From Pseudomonadales bacterium (GTDB taxonomy: Bacteria; Pseudomonadota; Gammaproteobacteria; Pseudomonadales; Ketobacteraceae): DNA of 64,000 bases. Made by a program: the position numbers and the translations under genes. Below the pieces are notes generated by a model. That model was not told where the DNA came from and made no database searches. It worked only from the letters and a program-made list of their open reading frames with translations. The DNA lies in NCBI GenBank assembly GCA_002701845.1, contig NZXG01000002.1, positions 1-64,000 of the forward strand. The letters are read 5' to 3'. Position 1 is the stretch's first letter, and each line of letters opens with the position of its first letter. Shown here piece by piece: positions 1 through 8,279 of this stretch.

Positions 1-285
1 CCGCCGCTACCCTGCCAGTTGCTGCCACCAAAACCCAATAGACCCGGCGAAGCACCAGCCCAATTGATGCCAAAATCGACGCACCTTCTAAAATTTACAT
101 TTGCGTCACTCCGACACCTATCCCCTATCCTTACCAGGATAGGCGTCTCGTGACGCATGATCCAGATTCATTGGTATCGCTGACACCAATCTGCCACTAT
201 TGCTTTATTCATCGGTCAGTCTGCCCACTATTTCTGGAATTGAGCCCCTGACCATTCCGTCGCCAGCTCGAGCGGCAGGGCAATT
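1..285. other. AT-richer left edge with a large hairpin
   Basis: No gene can be assigned with confidence. The stretch holds a perfect stem at 124-143 (CCTATCC, six-base loop, GGATAGG) nested inside an outer inverted repeat GCGTCAC (103-109) / GTGACGC (150-156). An open frame on the minus strand starts at an ATG at 158 and runs off the window edge. Its translation is rich in Gly, Trp and Ser and resembles nothing I can name. It may be the start of a partial gene, but the start codon sits beside the hairpin and the frame cannot be judged without upstream sequence. Confidence 0.3.
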
Positions 286-663
286 TCAAACTTTGAATTC
301 AATGGCATCCTTCGCTTTAAAGTCTTTTTTGCGCATTACCGTGATAGCAATGACCTCACTGCTTTGAGCGCCACCGCTACTAACGCTTTTAGACATGACG
401 CAAGGGATGTTTATGTCCGTTGTTAAACACCGAACATTAAACGACTCATTATGTTTTAACTTTAGCAGCTTGCTTATGTGGATTGTGGTTAATCGATTAA
501 ATATACCTTGCAATTCAGTTATAGTAATCGGTGGGGTATTGCGCTCATGATTCATTCTGTCTCGTACAAAGTGCACCGACATCTTAAAACGTAGCCGCTC
601 TTTGCTAAATTTTTCGTTCAATACGTGCTCAAGCGTCGAAATATCATCTGCGGATATTGCCAT
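286..663 (-). CDS. Hypothetical protein, phage-like
   Basis: This 125-residue protein has no signal peptide or membrane segment. It carries an HFVRDRMNHERN stretch near residue 31, then a PITITEL motif, and ends with an ITVMRKKDFK motif. As far as I recall, this arrangement (H-x3-R-x-N, PIT-x-EL, then MRKK-F near the C-terminus) is seen in small uncharacterised proteins of tailed phages. The gene is less GC-rich than the housekeeping genes to its right. It overlaps the preceding gene in a TAATG junction, so the two are very likely translated together. The function is unknown; the phage link is recalled from motifs and has not been checked. Confidence 0.6.
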   Translation of the reverse strand: MAISADDISTLEHVLNEKFSKERLRFKMSVHFVRDRMNHERNTPPITITELQGIFNRLTTIHISKLLKLKHNESFNVRCLTTDINIPCVMSKSVSSGGAQSSEVIAITVMRKKDFKAKDAIEFKV

Positions 664-881
664 TAGCGACCACCCTGATGCACTTGGAAGAGATGATCCA
701 ATTTCTTATTGAGTTCCTCACTTGTCGTCGCATGAATTACACCAACCGATTTAGAATCCTCGATAGTTCCTATCCTAACTTCAAATTCATGGTTGTCGAA
801 TGAATCGACGAAGACAGCGACACCCGAGCTCTCATCGATAAATGAGGCAAAATTATCTTCAATGGACATATTGAAATTCAT
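663..881 (-). CDS. Small hypothetical protein coupled to the 125-residue protein
   Basis: This 72-residue acidic protein has no recognisable domain. The ATG at 881 is preferred over a TTG one codon upstream because AAGGAG lies at a good distance before it. The sequence looks like a compact alpha/beta fold with a central hydrophobic VAVFVDS strand. The stop codon overlaps the start of the next gene (TAATG), which marks a two-gene cassette. Lower GC than the flanking nrdJ genes suggests recent acquisition. No function is proposed. Confidence 0.6.
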   Translation of the reverse strand: MNFNMSIEDNFASFIDESSGVAVFVDSFDNHEFEVRIGTIEDSKSVGVIHATTSEELNKKLDHLFQVHQGGR

Positions 882-1010
882 CAACGAACTCTCCTTATTT
901 CATAACGCTGGGCCTTATTAAACTTGGTTGGCTGACAGCGCCGCCCCTACAGCAACGGTCGCAGTGATAACAGCAAGGCCTGCGAGCACCACCTTTAACG
1001 CTTTAAAACC

Positions 1011-1045
1011 AAAAAAAAAGGCCACGATCCCCATCGCAGCCTTTT
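1011..1045 (-). terminator. Rho-independent terminator of nrdJab
   Basis: On the minus strand an AAAAGGC arm pairs with GCCTTTT, with an inner CGAT/ATCG stem around a GGGG loop, followed by a run of nine T. It begins 28 bp after the nrdJb stop codon and ends that operon. Confidence 0.85.
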
Positions 1046-1072
1046 CTGTCTTATCTTATTTGACGCCTGCCC

Positions 1073-1765
1073 TCAGCCGCATTTGGAATCGCCGCAATTC
1101 AGGCAGGTCATGCAGCCATCCATGTACACCACGGCTTTGGTGCTGCACTTGCCACAGAGGCTGGCGCCGGCGGGGAAATCGCTGTTTTCCTCGCGCGGCA
1201 CCTCAGGCTTTTTTGCCTGGGCGGTTAACTCCTGTTTCTTTTTCTCGATGAAGGCTTTTTGATGTTCATCCAGATCGCTGTTGAGCAAACCGATCATGCG
1301 CATATGGTTTTCGATGGCTTCGCCGATCTCCGCCACCAGGGAAGGCATGAATTTGCCCCCGCGCTTGAAGTAGCCACCTTTGGGATCGAACACCGCTTTC
1401 AGTTCTTCCACCAGGAAAGTGCAGTCGCCGCCTTTACGGAATACGGCGGAGATAACCCGGGTCAGGGCCAGCACCCACTGAAAGTTCTCCATGTTTTTGG
1501 AATTGATGAAGATTTCAAATGGGCGGCGCTGTTCGTGCTCGGTGTCCTCGTTGAGGATAATGTCGTTGATGGTGATGTACAACGCATGATCCGACAGCGG
1601 GGTTTTGATCTTGTAGGTGGAGCCCAGGAGCATTTCCGGGCGCTCCAGGCTCTCGTGCATTTGCACCACGTTGCTTTCCGGGGCAACGGGTTCGGCGATG
1701 GCGCCCGGTTGTTCCGGTTTCACCACTTCGTAGCCAACGATTTTGGATTTTATTTCTTTCGCCAT
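1073..1765 (-). CDS. nrdJb: Class II ribonucleotide reductase, NrdJb subunit (TSCPD domain)
   Basis: This 230-residue protein supplies the C-terminal part of the adenosylcobalamin-dependent ribonucleotide reductase, split off as in Pseudomonas. The TSCPD region occupies about residues 50-170. The C-terminus carries a Cys-rich tail (CGKC, then CMTCLNCGDSKC) like the redox and zinc-binding tail that passes electrons to the catalytic subunit in class II enzymes. It lies 27 bp after nrdJa on the same strand and is followed by a strong terminator, so the two form an operon. Assignment rests on the tail motifs and the neighbour. Confidence 0.88.
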   Translation of the reverse strand: MAKEIKSKIVGYEVVKPEQPGAIAEPVAPESNVVQMHESLERPEMLLGSTYKIKTPLSDHALYITINDIILNEDTEHEQRRPFEIFINSKNMENFQWVLALTRVISAVFRKGGDCTFLVEELKAVFDPKGGYFKRGGKFMPSLVAEIGEAIENHMRMIGLLNSDLDEHQKAFIEKKKQELTAQAKKPEVPREENSDFPAGASLCGKCSTKAVVYMDGCMTCLNCGDSKCG

Positions 1766-1792
1766 GGTTGAATACCTGAATTCTTGCTTCCG

Positions 1793-3949
1793 TTAGAATT
1801 TACCGTAGTAGCCTTCTTTCAAGGCATCGTACAGGTTGGCGGCGGTGTGCACCTCGCCATCGTAGAGGATTTCTTCATTCCCTTTGGCTTCGATTACCGT
1901 ACCATCTTCAAGGGTAAACTTGTAGGTGGTGGCCTCGATATCCTTTTCTTTCACCAATACGCCCTGGAAGGCTTCCGGGTTAAAGCGGAAGGTGGTGCAG
2001 CCTTTCAGGCCCTTGCGGTAGGCGTACAGGTAGATATCGCGGAACTTGTCGTAGGGGAAGTCCGTAGGCACGTTAATGGTTTTGGAGATGGAGGAATCCA
2101 CCCATTTCTGAGCCGCTGCCTGAATATCCACGTGCTGTTCCGGGTTCACATCATCGGTGGTGGTGAAGTAGTCCGGCAACTGCTTTTCCGGGTCGTCCGT
2201 AAAGGGCATGGCATCGCCGTTCACCAGTTCCCGGTAGGCCAGCAGCTCGTAAGAGAATACGTCCACTTTCTCTTTGGATTTGCGGCCTTCCCGGATGATA
2301 TTGCGGGAATAATGGTGGGCAAAGCTGGGCTCAATGCCATTGCTGGCGTTATTGGCAATGGACAGGGAGATGGTGCCGGTGGGAGCGATGGAGGAATGGT
2401 GGGTAAAGCGCGCGCCCACCTGGGCCAGCTTTTCCACCAGTTCCGGCTCGGCTTCCGCCAGGCGCTGCATGTAGCGGCTGTATTTGGCGTGCAGCACTTT
2501 GCCTTTGATTTTGTCCCCTACTTTGTAGCCATCCTGTTTCAGTTCCGGACGCTTGCGCAGCATGGCGCCATCCACGGTAAATTCTTCTTCCATGATGGGG
2601 GCCGGGCCTTTTTCCTGTGCCAGTTCCAGGCCGGTTTTCCAGCCGGTGACCGCCATGGCTTTGGCCACTTCCTCGGTGAACTCCACGGATTCGCTGGAGC
2701 CATATTTCATGCGCAACATGGCCAGGGTGGAACCCAGGCCCAGGAAGCCCATGCCATGACGGCGCTTGTGGGTGATTTCGTGGCGCTGGCGCTCCAGGGG
2801 AAGGCCATTGATTTCCACCACGTTATCCAGCATGCGGGTAAAGGTGGACACCACGCGGTTGTACTCATCCCAGTCGAAGTAGGCCTTTTCGGTGAAGGGG
2901 TTGCGCACAAAGCGGGTCAGGTTCACCGAGCCCAGCAGGCAGCTGCCGTATTCCGGCAGGGGCTGTTCGCCGCAGGGGTTGGTGGCGCGGATATTTTCGC
3001 AGAACCAGTTGTTGTTCATCTCATTCACCTTGTCGATGAGGATGAAGCCGGGTTCGGCGAAGTCATAGGTGGAGGACATGATAGCATGCCAAAGGGTGCG
3101 CGACTTTTCATAGCCGTACACCTTGCAGGCCACCAGGCCTTTGTCGTTGACGATGTAACCATCGTCGGTGGGCCATTCCCGCCACACCGCCACGCTGGGG
3201 TCGTTGAGGTCCAGTTTGGTGGCGTCGGGGCTGTTGTTCTTGATGGGGAACACCAGGGGCCAGTCCAAATCCTTCACCACGCTGTCGATGAACTTTTCAC
3301 TGATCAGCAGGGAGAGGTTGAACTGGCGCAGGCGCGCGTCCTCCCGCTTGGCCTGGATAAATTCCAGCGCATCCGGGTGGGACACATCAAAGGTGGCCAT
3401 CTGGGCACCGCGCCGGCCACCGGCGGAGGACACGGTGAAGCAGGTGCGGTCGAAGATATCCATAAAGGACAGCGGGCCGGAGGTTTTGGCGCCAGCGCCG
3501 GACACATAGGCGCCCCGGGGCCGCAGGGTGGAGAACTCATAGCCAATGCCGCAGCCGGCTTTGAGGGTCAGCCCCGCCTCGTAGTTCTTTTCCAAAATAC
3601 CGGCCATGGTGTCGTTGACGGTACCAGAGACGGTGCAATTGATGGTGGAGGTGTCCGCCTTGTAGGCCTGGGCACCGGCGTTGGAAAGAATCCGCCCCGC
3701 CGGAATGGCGCCGTGGCGCAGGGCCCACAGGAACTTCTCGTACCATTCTTCCTGTTTGGCCTTATCGGTTTCCACGTCCGCCAGGGCCCGGGCCACCCGT
3801 TGGAAGGAGTGATCGATGGACTGATCCACCGCATTGCCTTCGCTATCCTGCAGGCAGTACTTCGACCGCCAGATGTCCAAAGAGGCCTCCTGTAGAGGAA
3901 TTTCCCGCTCTGCTTGCTTCTCCGCTGGTTGATAAGATACCGCGCTCAT
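1793..3949 (-). CDS. nrdJa: Adenosylcobalamin-dependent ribonucleotide reductase, catalytic subunit NrdJa
   Basis: This 718-residue enzyme reduces ribonucleotides to deoxyribonucleotides using vitamin B12 and works with or without oxygen. It shows the family's NPCGEQPL motif with the active-site Cys and Glu, and glycine-rich substrate-binding stretches such as GAGAKTSGP. The ATG at 3949 is chosen because AAGGTGG lies just upstream; an upstream extension to 4027 reads as non-coding. The protein lacks the Cys-rich tail, which is encoded separately by nrdJb. The long upstream region carries NrdR-box-like palindromes, suggesting control by the NrdR repressor. No cobalamin riboswitch was seen. Confidence 0.95.
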   Translation of the reverse strand: MSAVSYQPAEKQAEREIPLQEASLDIWRSKYCLQDSEGNAVDQSIDHSFQRVARALADVETDKAKQEEWYEKFLWALRHGAIPAGRILSNAGAQAYKADTSTINCTVSGTVNDTMAGILEKNYEAGLTLKAGCGIGYEFSTLRPRGAYVSGAGAKTSGPLSFMDIFDRTCFTVSSAGGRRGAQMATFDVSHPDALEFIQAKREDARLRQFNLSLLISEKFIDSVVKDLDWPLVFPIKNNSPDATKLDLNDPSVAVWREWPTDDGYIVNDKGLVACKVYGYEKSRTLWHAIMSSTYDFAEPGFILIDKVNEMNNNWFCENIRATNPCGEQPLPEYGSCLLGSVNLTRFVRNPFTEKAYFDWDEYNRVVSTFTRMLDNVVEINGLPLERQRHEITHKRRHGMGFLGLGSTLAMLRMKYGSSESVEFTEEVAKAMAVTGWKTGLELAQEKGPAPIMEEEFTVDGAMLRKRPELKQDGYKVGDKIKGKVLHAKYSRYMQRLAEAEPELVEKLAQVGARFTHHSSIAPTGTISLSIANNASNGIEPSFAHHYSRNIIREGRKSKEKVDVFSYELLAYRELVNGDAMPFTDDPEKQLPDYFTTTDDVNPEQHVDIQAAAQKWVDSSISKTINVPTDFPYDKFRDIYLYAYRKGLKGCTTFRFNPEAFQGVLVKEKDIEATTYKFTLEDGTVIEAKGNEEILYDGEVHTAANLYDALKEGYYGKF

Positions 3950-4049
3950 CGCCACCTTCTTTATAATTTTCCGAATAAATGAATCGTCCGTAAGCGGCGG
4001 CGAGAGCCACCGGCCACGGCATTGCATAGATTACTGCTCAATGAGGTTA

Positions 4050-4065
4050 CTACTATATGTTGTGG
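4050..4065. promoter_or_regulatory. Candidate NrdR box (nrdJ-proximal)
   Basis: CTACTATATGTTGTGG matches the palindromic NrdR consensus ACACWATATATWGTGT at most positions and lies 101 bp upstream of the nrdJa start. NrdR represses ribonucleotide reductase operons. NrdR boxes usually come in pairs about three helical turns apart; no clear partner at that spacing was found. Confidence 0.5.
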
Positions 4066-4348
4066 TGCCGCTTCCGAGGCGTCACCCCTGAATGGACTGC
4101 TTCTACCCGGATCTGACCGGTTCCGCCGCAATGTGTTCACTGAGATTGGTACAACAAAACCGACAAAACGATGGGTTCATGCGTTACCACCTATGGTGAG
4201 TCTGGCTTGATTATCGTTATGCTGAGCTGTGCCCGTTACCCCTGCACAGTGCGGTCCGGCCTGTTCCCAACGGCGTTTTCCGGCTGTACTCCCGCTCAGT
4301 CCGGAATTCTGGGCAAACACGCTATATCCGCCCCCCTCATGTCACCAA

Positions 4349-4364
4349 CCACAATATCTTGTGG
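4349..4364. promoter_or_regulatory. Candidate NrdR box (middle)
   Basis: CCACAATATCTTGTGG is a near-perfect dyad with the CACAATAT / TTGTG core of NrdR boxes. It lies about 300 bp from the first copy and 256 bp from the third. Confidence 0.55.
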
Positions 4365-4604
4365 TTTCGTGAAATCATTCTAGTCAGCTTCAGAACAGAA
4401 ACAAGCCCCTGTTTGCAGTTTTTTTACAGACTGTAACTGTGTGTAAGGCGAGCAATCCACAGAGCCCACGGCAGCCGCGACCTGAAAAGTTAGTGCTCCC
4501 TAATCTGACTATTAAATGACCCGGAAAAAATTTTGGCGGCGCCCGAGACCAACCGTTGGACTAAAGGATAATTGCCATTTATCTGACGCGGCGGTAACGT
4601 GGGA

Positions 4605-4620
4605 ACACTATATATTGTGT
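4605..4620. promoter_or_regulatory. Consensus NrdR box next to acs
   Basis: ACACTATATATTGTGT fits the published NrdR consensus at every position. It ends 30 bp before the acs start codon, so a bound NrdR dimer would lie over the acs promoter or leader rather than next to nrdJ. Confidence 0.65.
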
Positions 4621-4650
4621 CAGCGAATCATAACCAGGAGCGTGCCCATC

Positions 4651-6588
4651 ATGCCCGATACCAAGAACTACCCAGTAGACCCTGACTACGCCAAAACCGC
4701 CAATATGACCATGGACCAGTACCAGGCCTGGTATCAGGAATCGTTGCAGCAGCCAGAGCAGTTCTGGTCCGCCCGCGCGGAACAGTTTCTGAGCTGGTCC
4801 AAACCCTGGACCCAGGTCAACGAATACGATTTCACCAAGGGCGAGGCCACCTGGTTCAAGGGCGGTAAGCTGAACGCCAGCTATAACTGCATCGATCGCC
4901 ATCTGGACAGTCGGGGCGATCAGGTGGCCATTATCTGGGAAGGGGACGACCCCAAGGACGATACCGAGATCACCTACCGGGAACTGTATGAGCAGGTGTG
5001 CCGGCTGAGCAATGCTCTGAAAGACCGTGGCGTGGAAAAGGGCGACCGGGTCTGTATTTATATGCCCATGATCCCGGAAGCGGCTTACGCCATGCTGGCC
5101 TGCGCCCGGGTGGGGGCGGTGCATTCGGTGGTGTTTGGCGGCTTTTCCCCGGAATCCCTGAAAGACCGCATTCTGGATTCCGATTGCCGGGTGGTGATCA
5201 CCGCCGATGAAGGGGTGCGCGGCGGCCGCCATATCCCCCTGAAGGACAACACGGACAAAGCCCTGGAGAGCTGCCCCGAAGTGCACACCTGCCTGGTGGT
5301 TAAGCGCACCGGTGGTGATATCCAGTGGCACAAAGACCGGGATGTCTGGTACCACGAGCTCACCGCCAGCATGGGCACCGATTGCCCGCCGGAAGAGATG
5401 GATTCCGAAGATCCCATGTTCATTCTTTATACCTCCGGCTCCACCGGCAAGCCCAAGGGGGTGCTGCACACCACCGCCGGCTACATGTTGGGCTCGGCCA
5501 TGACCCACAAGTACGTGCTGGACTACCGGGAGGGGGATATCTTCTGGTGCACCGCCGATGTGGGCTGGATCACCGGCCACTCGTATATTGTGTACGGCCC
5601 CCTGGCCAACGGCGCCACCACCCTGATGTTCGAGGGAGTACCCACCTATCCGGACGCCGGCCGCTGTTGGGACGTGGTGGACAAGCACAAGGTGAATATC
5701 TTTTACACCGCCCCCACCGCCATCCGCGCGCTGATGAGCAAGGGCGAGGAGCCGGTGAAAAAGTACAACCGCGGCACTCTGCGGCTGTTGGGCACCGTAG
5801 GTGAACCCATTAATCCGGAGGCCTGGGAATGGTACTTCAAGGTGGTGGGCGACAGCCGCTGCCCCATCGTGGATACCTGGTGGCAGACGGAAACCGGCTC
5901 CATCATGATCGCCCCCCTCCCCGGGGCTTTCCCCCTGAAACCGGGCTCCGCCACCCTGCCCTTCTTTGGCGTGGAACCGGCCCTGGTGGATAACGAGGGC
6001 AACGAGCTGCAGGGCGCCACCGAGGGCAACCTGATCATCAAGCGCAGCTGGCCCAGCCAGATCCGCAGTGTGTACGGGGATCACCAGCGCTGTGTGGACA
6101 CCTATTTTTCCACTTACCCGGGCAATTACTTCACCGGCGACGGTGCGCGCCGGGACGAGGACGGCTATTACTGGATCACTGGCCGGGTGGACGATGTGCT
6201 GAACGTGTCCGGCCACCGCATGGGCACCGCCGAGATCGAAAGCGCCCTGGTGCTGCACGAGGCGGTGGCGGAAGCTGCGGTGGTGGGTTACCCCCACGAC
6301 ATCAAGGGCCAGGGGGTCTATGCCTATGTGACCCTGATGTCCGGGGTGCAGCCCAGTGAGGACTTACGCAAGGAGCTGCTGGCGGTGGTGTCCAAGGAAA
6401 TCGGCGCCATTGCCAAACCGGATCTGATCCAGTGGGCGCCAGGGCTGCCGAAGACCCGTTCCGGCAAGATCATGCGCCGGATTCTGCGCAAGATCGCCGC
6501 CAATGAGCTGGAAAACCTGGGTGACACCTCCACCCTGGCGGACCCTTCCGTGGTTAACGATCTGATCGACAACCGGGCCAATCACTAA
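4651..6588 (+). CDS. acs: Acetyl-CoA synthetase
   Basis: This 645-residue AMP-forming enzyme activates acetate to acetyl-CoA through acetyl-AMP. The adenylate-forming signature [11 protein letters not shown] lies in the middle, followed by WWQTETG, and the C-terminal TRSGKIMRR holds the lysine that is acetylated to switch the enzyme off in other bacteria. Length is close to the usual ~650. The ATG at 4651 follows CAGGAG and gives the normal N-terminus; the frame stays open upstream to 4516 but that part reads as non-coding. It is divergent from nrdJ, and a consensus NrdR box lies 30 bp upstream. Confidence 0.97.
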   Translation: MPDTKNYPVDPDYAKTANMTMDQYQAWYQESLQQPEQFWSARAEQFLSWSKPWTQVNEYDFTKGEATWFKGGKLNASYNCIDRHLDSRGDQVAIIWEGDDPKDDTEITYRELYEQVCRLSNALKDRGVEKGDRVCIYMPMIPEAAYAMLACARVGAVHSVVFGGFSPESLKDRILDSDCRVVITADEGVRGGRHIPLKDNTDKALESCPEVHTCLVVKRTGGDIQWHKDRDVWYHELTASMGTDCPPEEMDSEDPMFILYTSGSTGKPKGVLHTTAGYMLGSAMTHKYVLDYREGDIFWCTADVGWITGHSYIVYGPLANGATTLMFEGVPTYPDAGRCWDVVDKHKVNIFYTAPTAIRALMSKGEEPVKKYNRGTLRLLGTVGEPINPEAWEWYFKVVGDSRCPIVDTWWQTETGSIMIAPLPGAFPLKPGSATLPFFGVEPALVDNEGNELQGATEGNLIIKRSWPSQIRSVYGDHQRCVDTYFSTYPGNYFTGDGARRDEDGYYWITGRVDDVLNVSGHRMGTAEIESALVLHEAVAEAAVVGYPHDIKGQGVYAYVTLMSGVQPSEDLRKELLAVVSKEIGAIAKPDLIQWAPGLPKTRSGKIMRRILRKIAANELENLGDTSTLADPSVVNDLIDNRANH

Positions 6589-6618
6589 CGGCTAACATCA
6601 ACGGCCAGCCCGGCCGGG

Positions 6619-7203
6619 TCAGCGCCGCCGCTGGTGGCGCTCCCGGTTTTCCTGTTTCTTCTCGGCACTTTTCTTCAGCAGCACGTAGACCGCCCCGGCG
6701 CCGCCGTGATGGCGCTGGGCGCTGTGGAAGGCCATCACCTGATTGAGGTGGGGCAGCCATTTGTTAACGTAGCTTTTCAGCAGCGCCGGAGTCTGGCTGC
6801 GATCCCCCTTGCCGTGCAGAATCAGCACCGTACGCAGGCCATAGCGGCTGCTTTCCTGGATAAACTCAAACACTTCGTGGCGGGCCTGTTCCACGGTCTT
6901 GCGATGCAAATCCAGCACCGCATCGGCGCTGTATTTGCCCAGCCGCAGCTTGCGGTAAACCCCTTCCTGCACCCCGGGGCGCTTGAATTCGATGATGTCG
7001 TGGGGGTCCACCATCTCCACGTACTCGGTGGTGAGCAGGTTTTCATCCTGGCGCAGATCCCGCATTGCCGCCTGGCGCCGGGCCAGTTGCGCCGGGGTGG
7101 GGCCGGACTGGCCAGCCTGGCGGCGGGACACCCGGTCCTGAGTCAGCGGCCGCACTCCCGCCAGGGCTTCCTTCAGCAACTCGTCATCATCTGGATCGGA
7201 CAT
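6619..7203 (-). CDS. Smr-domain endonuclease-like protein
   Basis: This 194-residue protein ends in an Smr (small MutS-related) domain. The domain's two signature motifs are visible: LDLHRKT near residue 97 and LILHGKG near residue 126. Such stand-alone Smr proteins (SmrA/YfcN type) have nicking-nuclease activity on DNA or structured RNA. The N-terminal half is charged and probably flexible. It is convergent with acs, with 30 bp between the stop codons, and starts after a GAGGTG ribosome-binding site. The exact substrate cannot be deduced. Confidence 0.88.
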   Translation of the reverse strand: MSDPDDDELLKEALAGVRPLTQDRVSRRQAGQSGPTPAQLARRQAAMRDLRQDENLLTTEYVEMVDPHDIIEFKRPGVQEGVYRKLRLGKYSADAVLDLHRKTVEQARHEVFEFIQESSRYGLRTVLILHGKGDRSQTPALLKSYVNKWLPHLNQVMAFHSAQRHHGGAGAVYVLLKKSAEKKQENRERHQRRR

Positions 7204-7387
7204 CTTGCACCTCGCCTTCCTGCTGGATCTCTGCCCCCATCATACTGGAGCGGAGGCCTGTGAGTAATGGGTCACACCCTGGGTATACAGATTGCCGGGC
7301 TTTGGGTGTCGGCAGACTTTACACAGCCTGCTCATAAAACAATCAGATAACACAATAAACCACTGATATATATAAATAAATTAATAT

Positions 7388-7403
7388 TGGCCCGGTTCTG
7401 GCA
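7388..7403 (+). promoter_or_regulatory. Candidate sigma-54 promoter of the PEP-CTERM gene
   Basis: TGGCCCGGTTCTGGCA keeps the GG and GC dinucleotides at the 12-base spacing of -24/-12 promoters (consensus TGGCAC-N5-TTGCW), with mismatches at two positions. Transcription would begin about 80 bp before the gene. PEP-CTERM genes in other bacteria are often controlled by the PrsK/PrsR system and sigma-54. Confidence 0.5.
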
Positions 7404-7493
7404 TATACCCTAGTGCAGAATTTGCCATCCGGCTTTCGCCACGGGACTGACCCGGACCAGAGCCGGCAAACATGACAATAACGGAGTACCACG

Positions 7494-8171
7494 ATGAACA
7501 AACTGATTAGCGCTGTAGCCCTGAGTTCAGCTCTGCTGTCCGCCGGCGCTTTCGCCTTGCCGCAATACACCGGTGACACCGCCGCCGACCTGAAAGGCAG
7601 TGATTTCACCGCCGCCGGCTACTATATCTGGAGCGACGAAGGTGACAGCTCTTCCTGGCACGTGCGCTGGACCGGTATTGGCGCCGACCACGATCCGGTG
7701 TCCTGGTTCGGATCCATCGTGTTCACCAACAGCGATCTGGCCGACGCCGTAGAGTACAAGTTCGAGAGCGGCGGCATCCACGGTGACACCCTGAATGAAT
7801 ACTACGATTACCCGCTGATTGGTGATGCCGTGACCTTCAAGGCCGCCACCAACAACACCGGCGGTGTGGACGGTATTGACCTGTATCTGAGCGATGAGTT
7901 CGACCTGATGAGCTTCAGCCTGGGCTCCAGCGCCTTCGATCTGGACTTTGGTGACATCAATTATCTGGATGATTACGCCGAAGCCGCCGGTGGTGTGTTC
8001 ATCGGCGCGGACCTGGAAAACCCGGATGCCCTGGTAACATTCAACTCCCAGACCGGCAAGCTGGAATACGAATTCCAGGTGGTGGCTGTGCCGGAACCCG
8101 GTTCCCTGGCGCTGCTGGGTCTGGGCCTGCTGGGCCTGGGTGCTGCCCGCCGCCGCGCCCGTCGCAGTTAA
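7494..8171 (+). CDS. PEP-CTERM sorting-domain protein
   Basis: This 225-residue secreted protein has an N-terminal signal peptide ending near SAGAFA. It ends in a classic PEP-CTERM tail: VPEPGS, a Leu/Gly-rich membrane segment, then a cluster of arginines. Such tails are recognised and cut by exosortase, and the proteins are usually exported surface or biofilm-matrix components. The middle part is rich in Asp, Tyr and Gly and has no recognised domain. No exosortase gene lies in the window. ACGGAGT precedes the start. A sigma-54-like promoter upstream and a strong terminator downstream make it a single-gene unit. Confidence 0.93.
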   Translation: MNKLISAVALSSALLSAGAFALPQYTGDTAADLKGSDFTAAGYYIWSDEGDSSSWHVRWTGIGADHDPVSWFGSIVFTNSDLADAVEYKFESGGIHGDTLNEYYDYPLIGDAVTFKAATNNTGGVDGIDLYLSDEFDLMSFSLGSSAFDLDFGDINYLDDYAEAAGGVFIGADLENPDALVTFNSQTGKLEYEFQVVAVPEPGSLALLGLGLLGLGAARRRARRS

Positions 8172-8221
8172 GCTCCACCTCGCCAAGTACGCAAGCTACA
8201 CGACACAGTAAGCGTAAAACG

Positions 8222-8248
8222 AAAAAGCCGACCCAGCGTCGGCTTTTT
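8222..8248. terminator. Bidirectional terminator
   Basis: AAAAAGCCGAC, a five-base loop and GTCGGCTTTTT form a perfect 11 bp stem with T runs on both strands. It sits between the convergent PEP-CTERM gene and mpl. Confidence 0.92.
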
Positions 8249-8279
8249 TTACGCCTGTATTATTTAGTCTGAACAGGCC

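Larger units (their letters stand above)
3950..4650. promoter_or_regulatory. Divergent nrdJ-acs control region
   Basis: About 700 bp separate the divergent nrdJa and acs start codons. Apart from three 16 bp NrdR-box-like palindromes listed separately, and a small ACAGACTGT dyad near 4431, no gene is evident. Open frames here are short and lack ribosome-binding sites. No B12-box-like motif was recognised. Confidence 0.6.

Noticed and set aside
1-158. Minus-strand frame from an ATG at 158 running off the left edge
   Set aside because: Too short, hairpin-associated and without a recognisable motif to call a gene; left as a description of the region.
918-1034. 38-codon minus-strand frame encoding a hydrophobic peptide just after nrdJb
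   Set aside because: Its ATG lies inside the loop of the nrdJab terminator and the T run of the terminator encodes its Phe cluster, so it is best explained as a by-product of that structure.
1784-3895. Very long open frame on the plus strand opposite nrdJa
   Set aside because: It is a mirror of GC-rich codon use in nrdJa and encodes a His/Gly-rich sequence with no motif. Similar mirrors opposite acs, nasA, nirB, tamB and lptD were left out for the same reason.
3950-4650. Possible cobalamin riboswitch upstream of the B12-dependent nrdJ
   Set aside because: No conserved B12-box-like segment was seen on the minus strand, while NrdR-type palindromes are clear.
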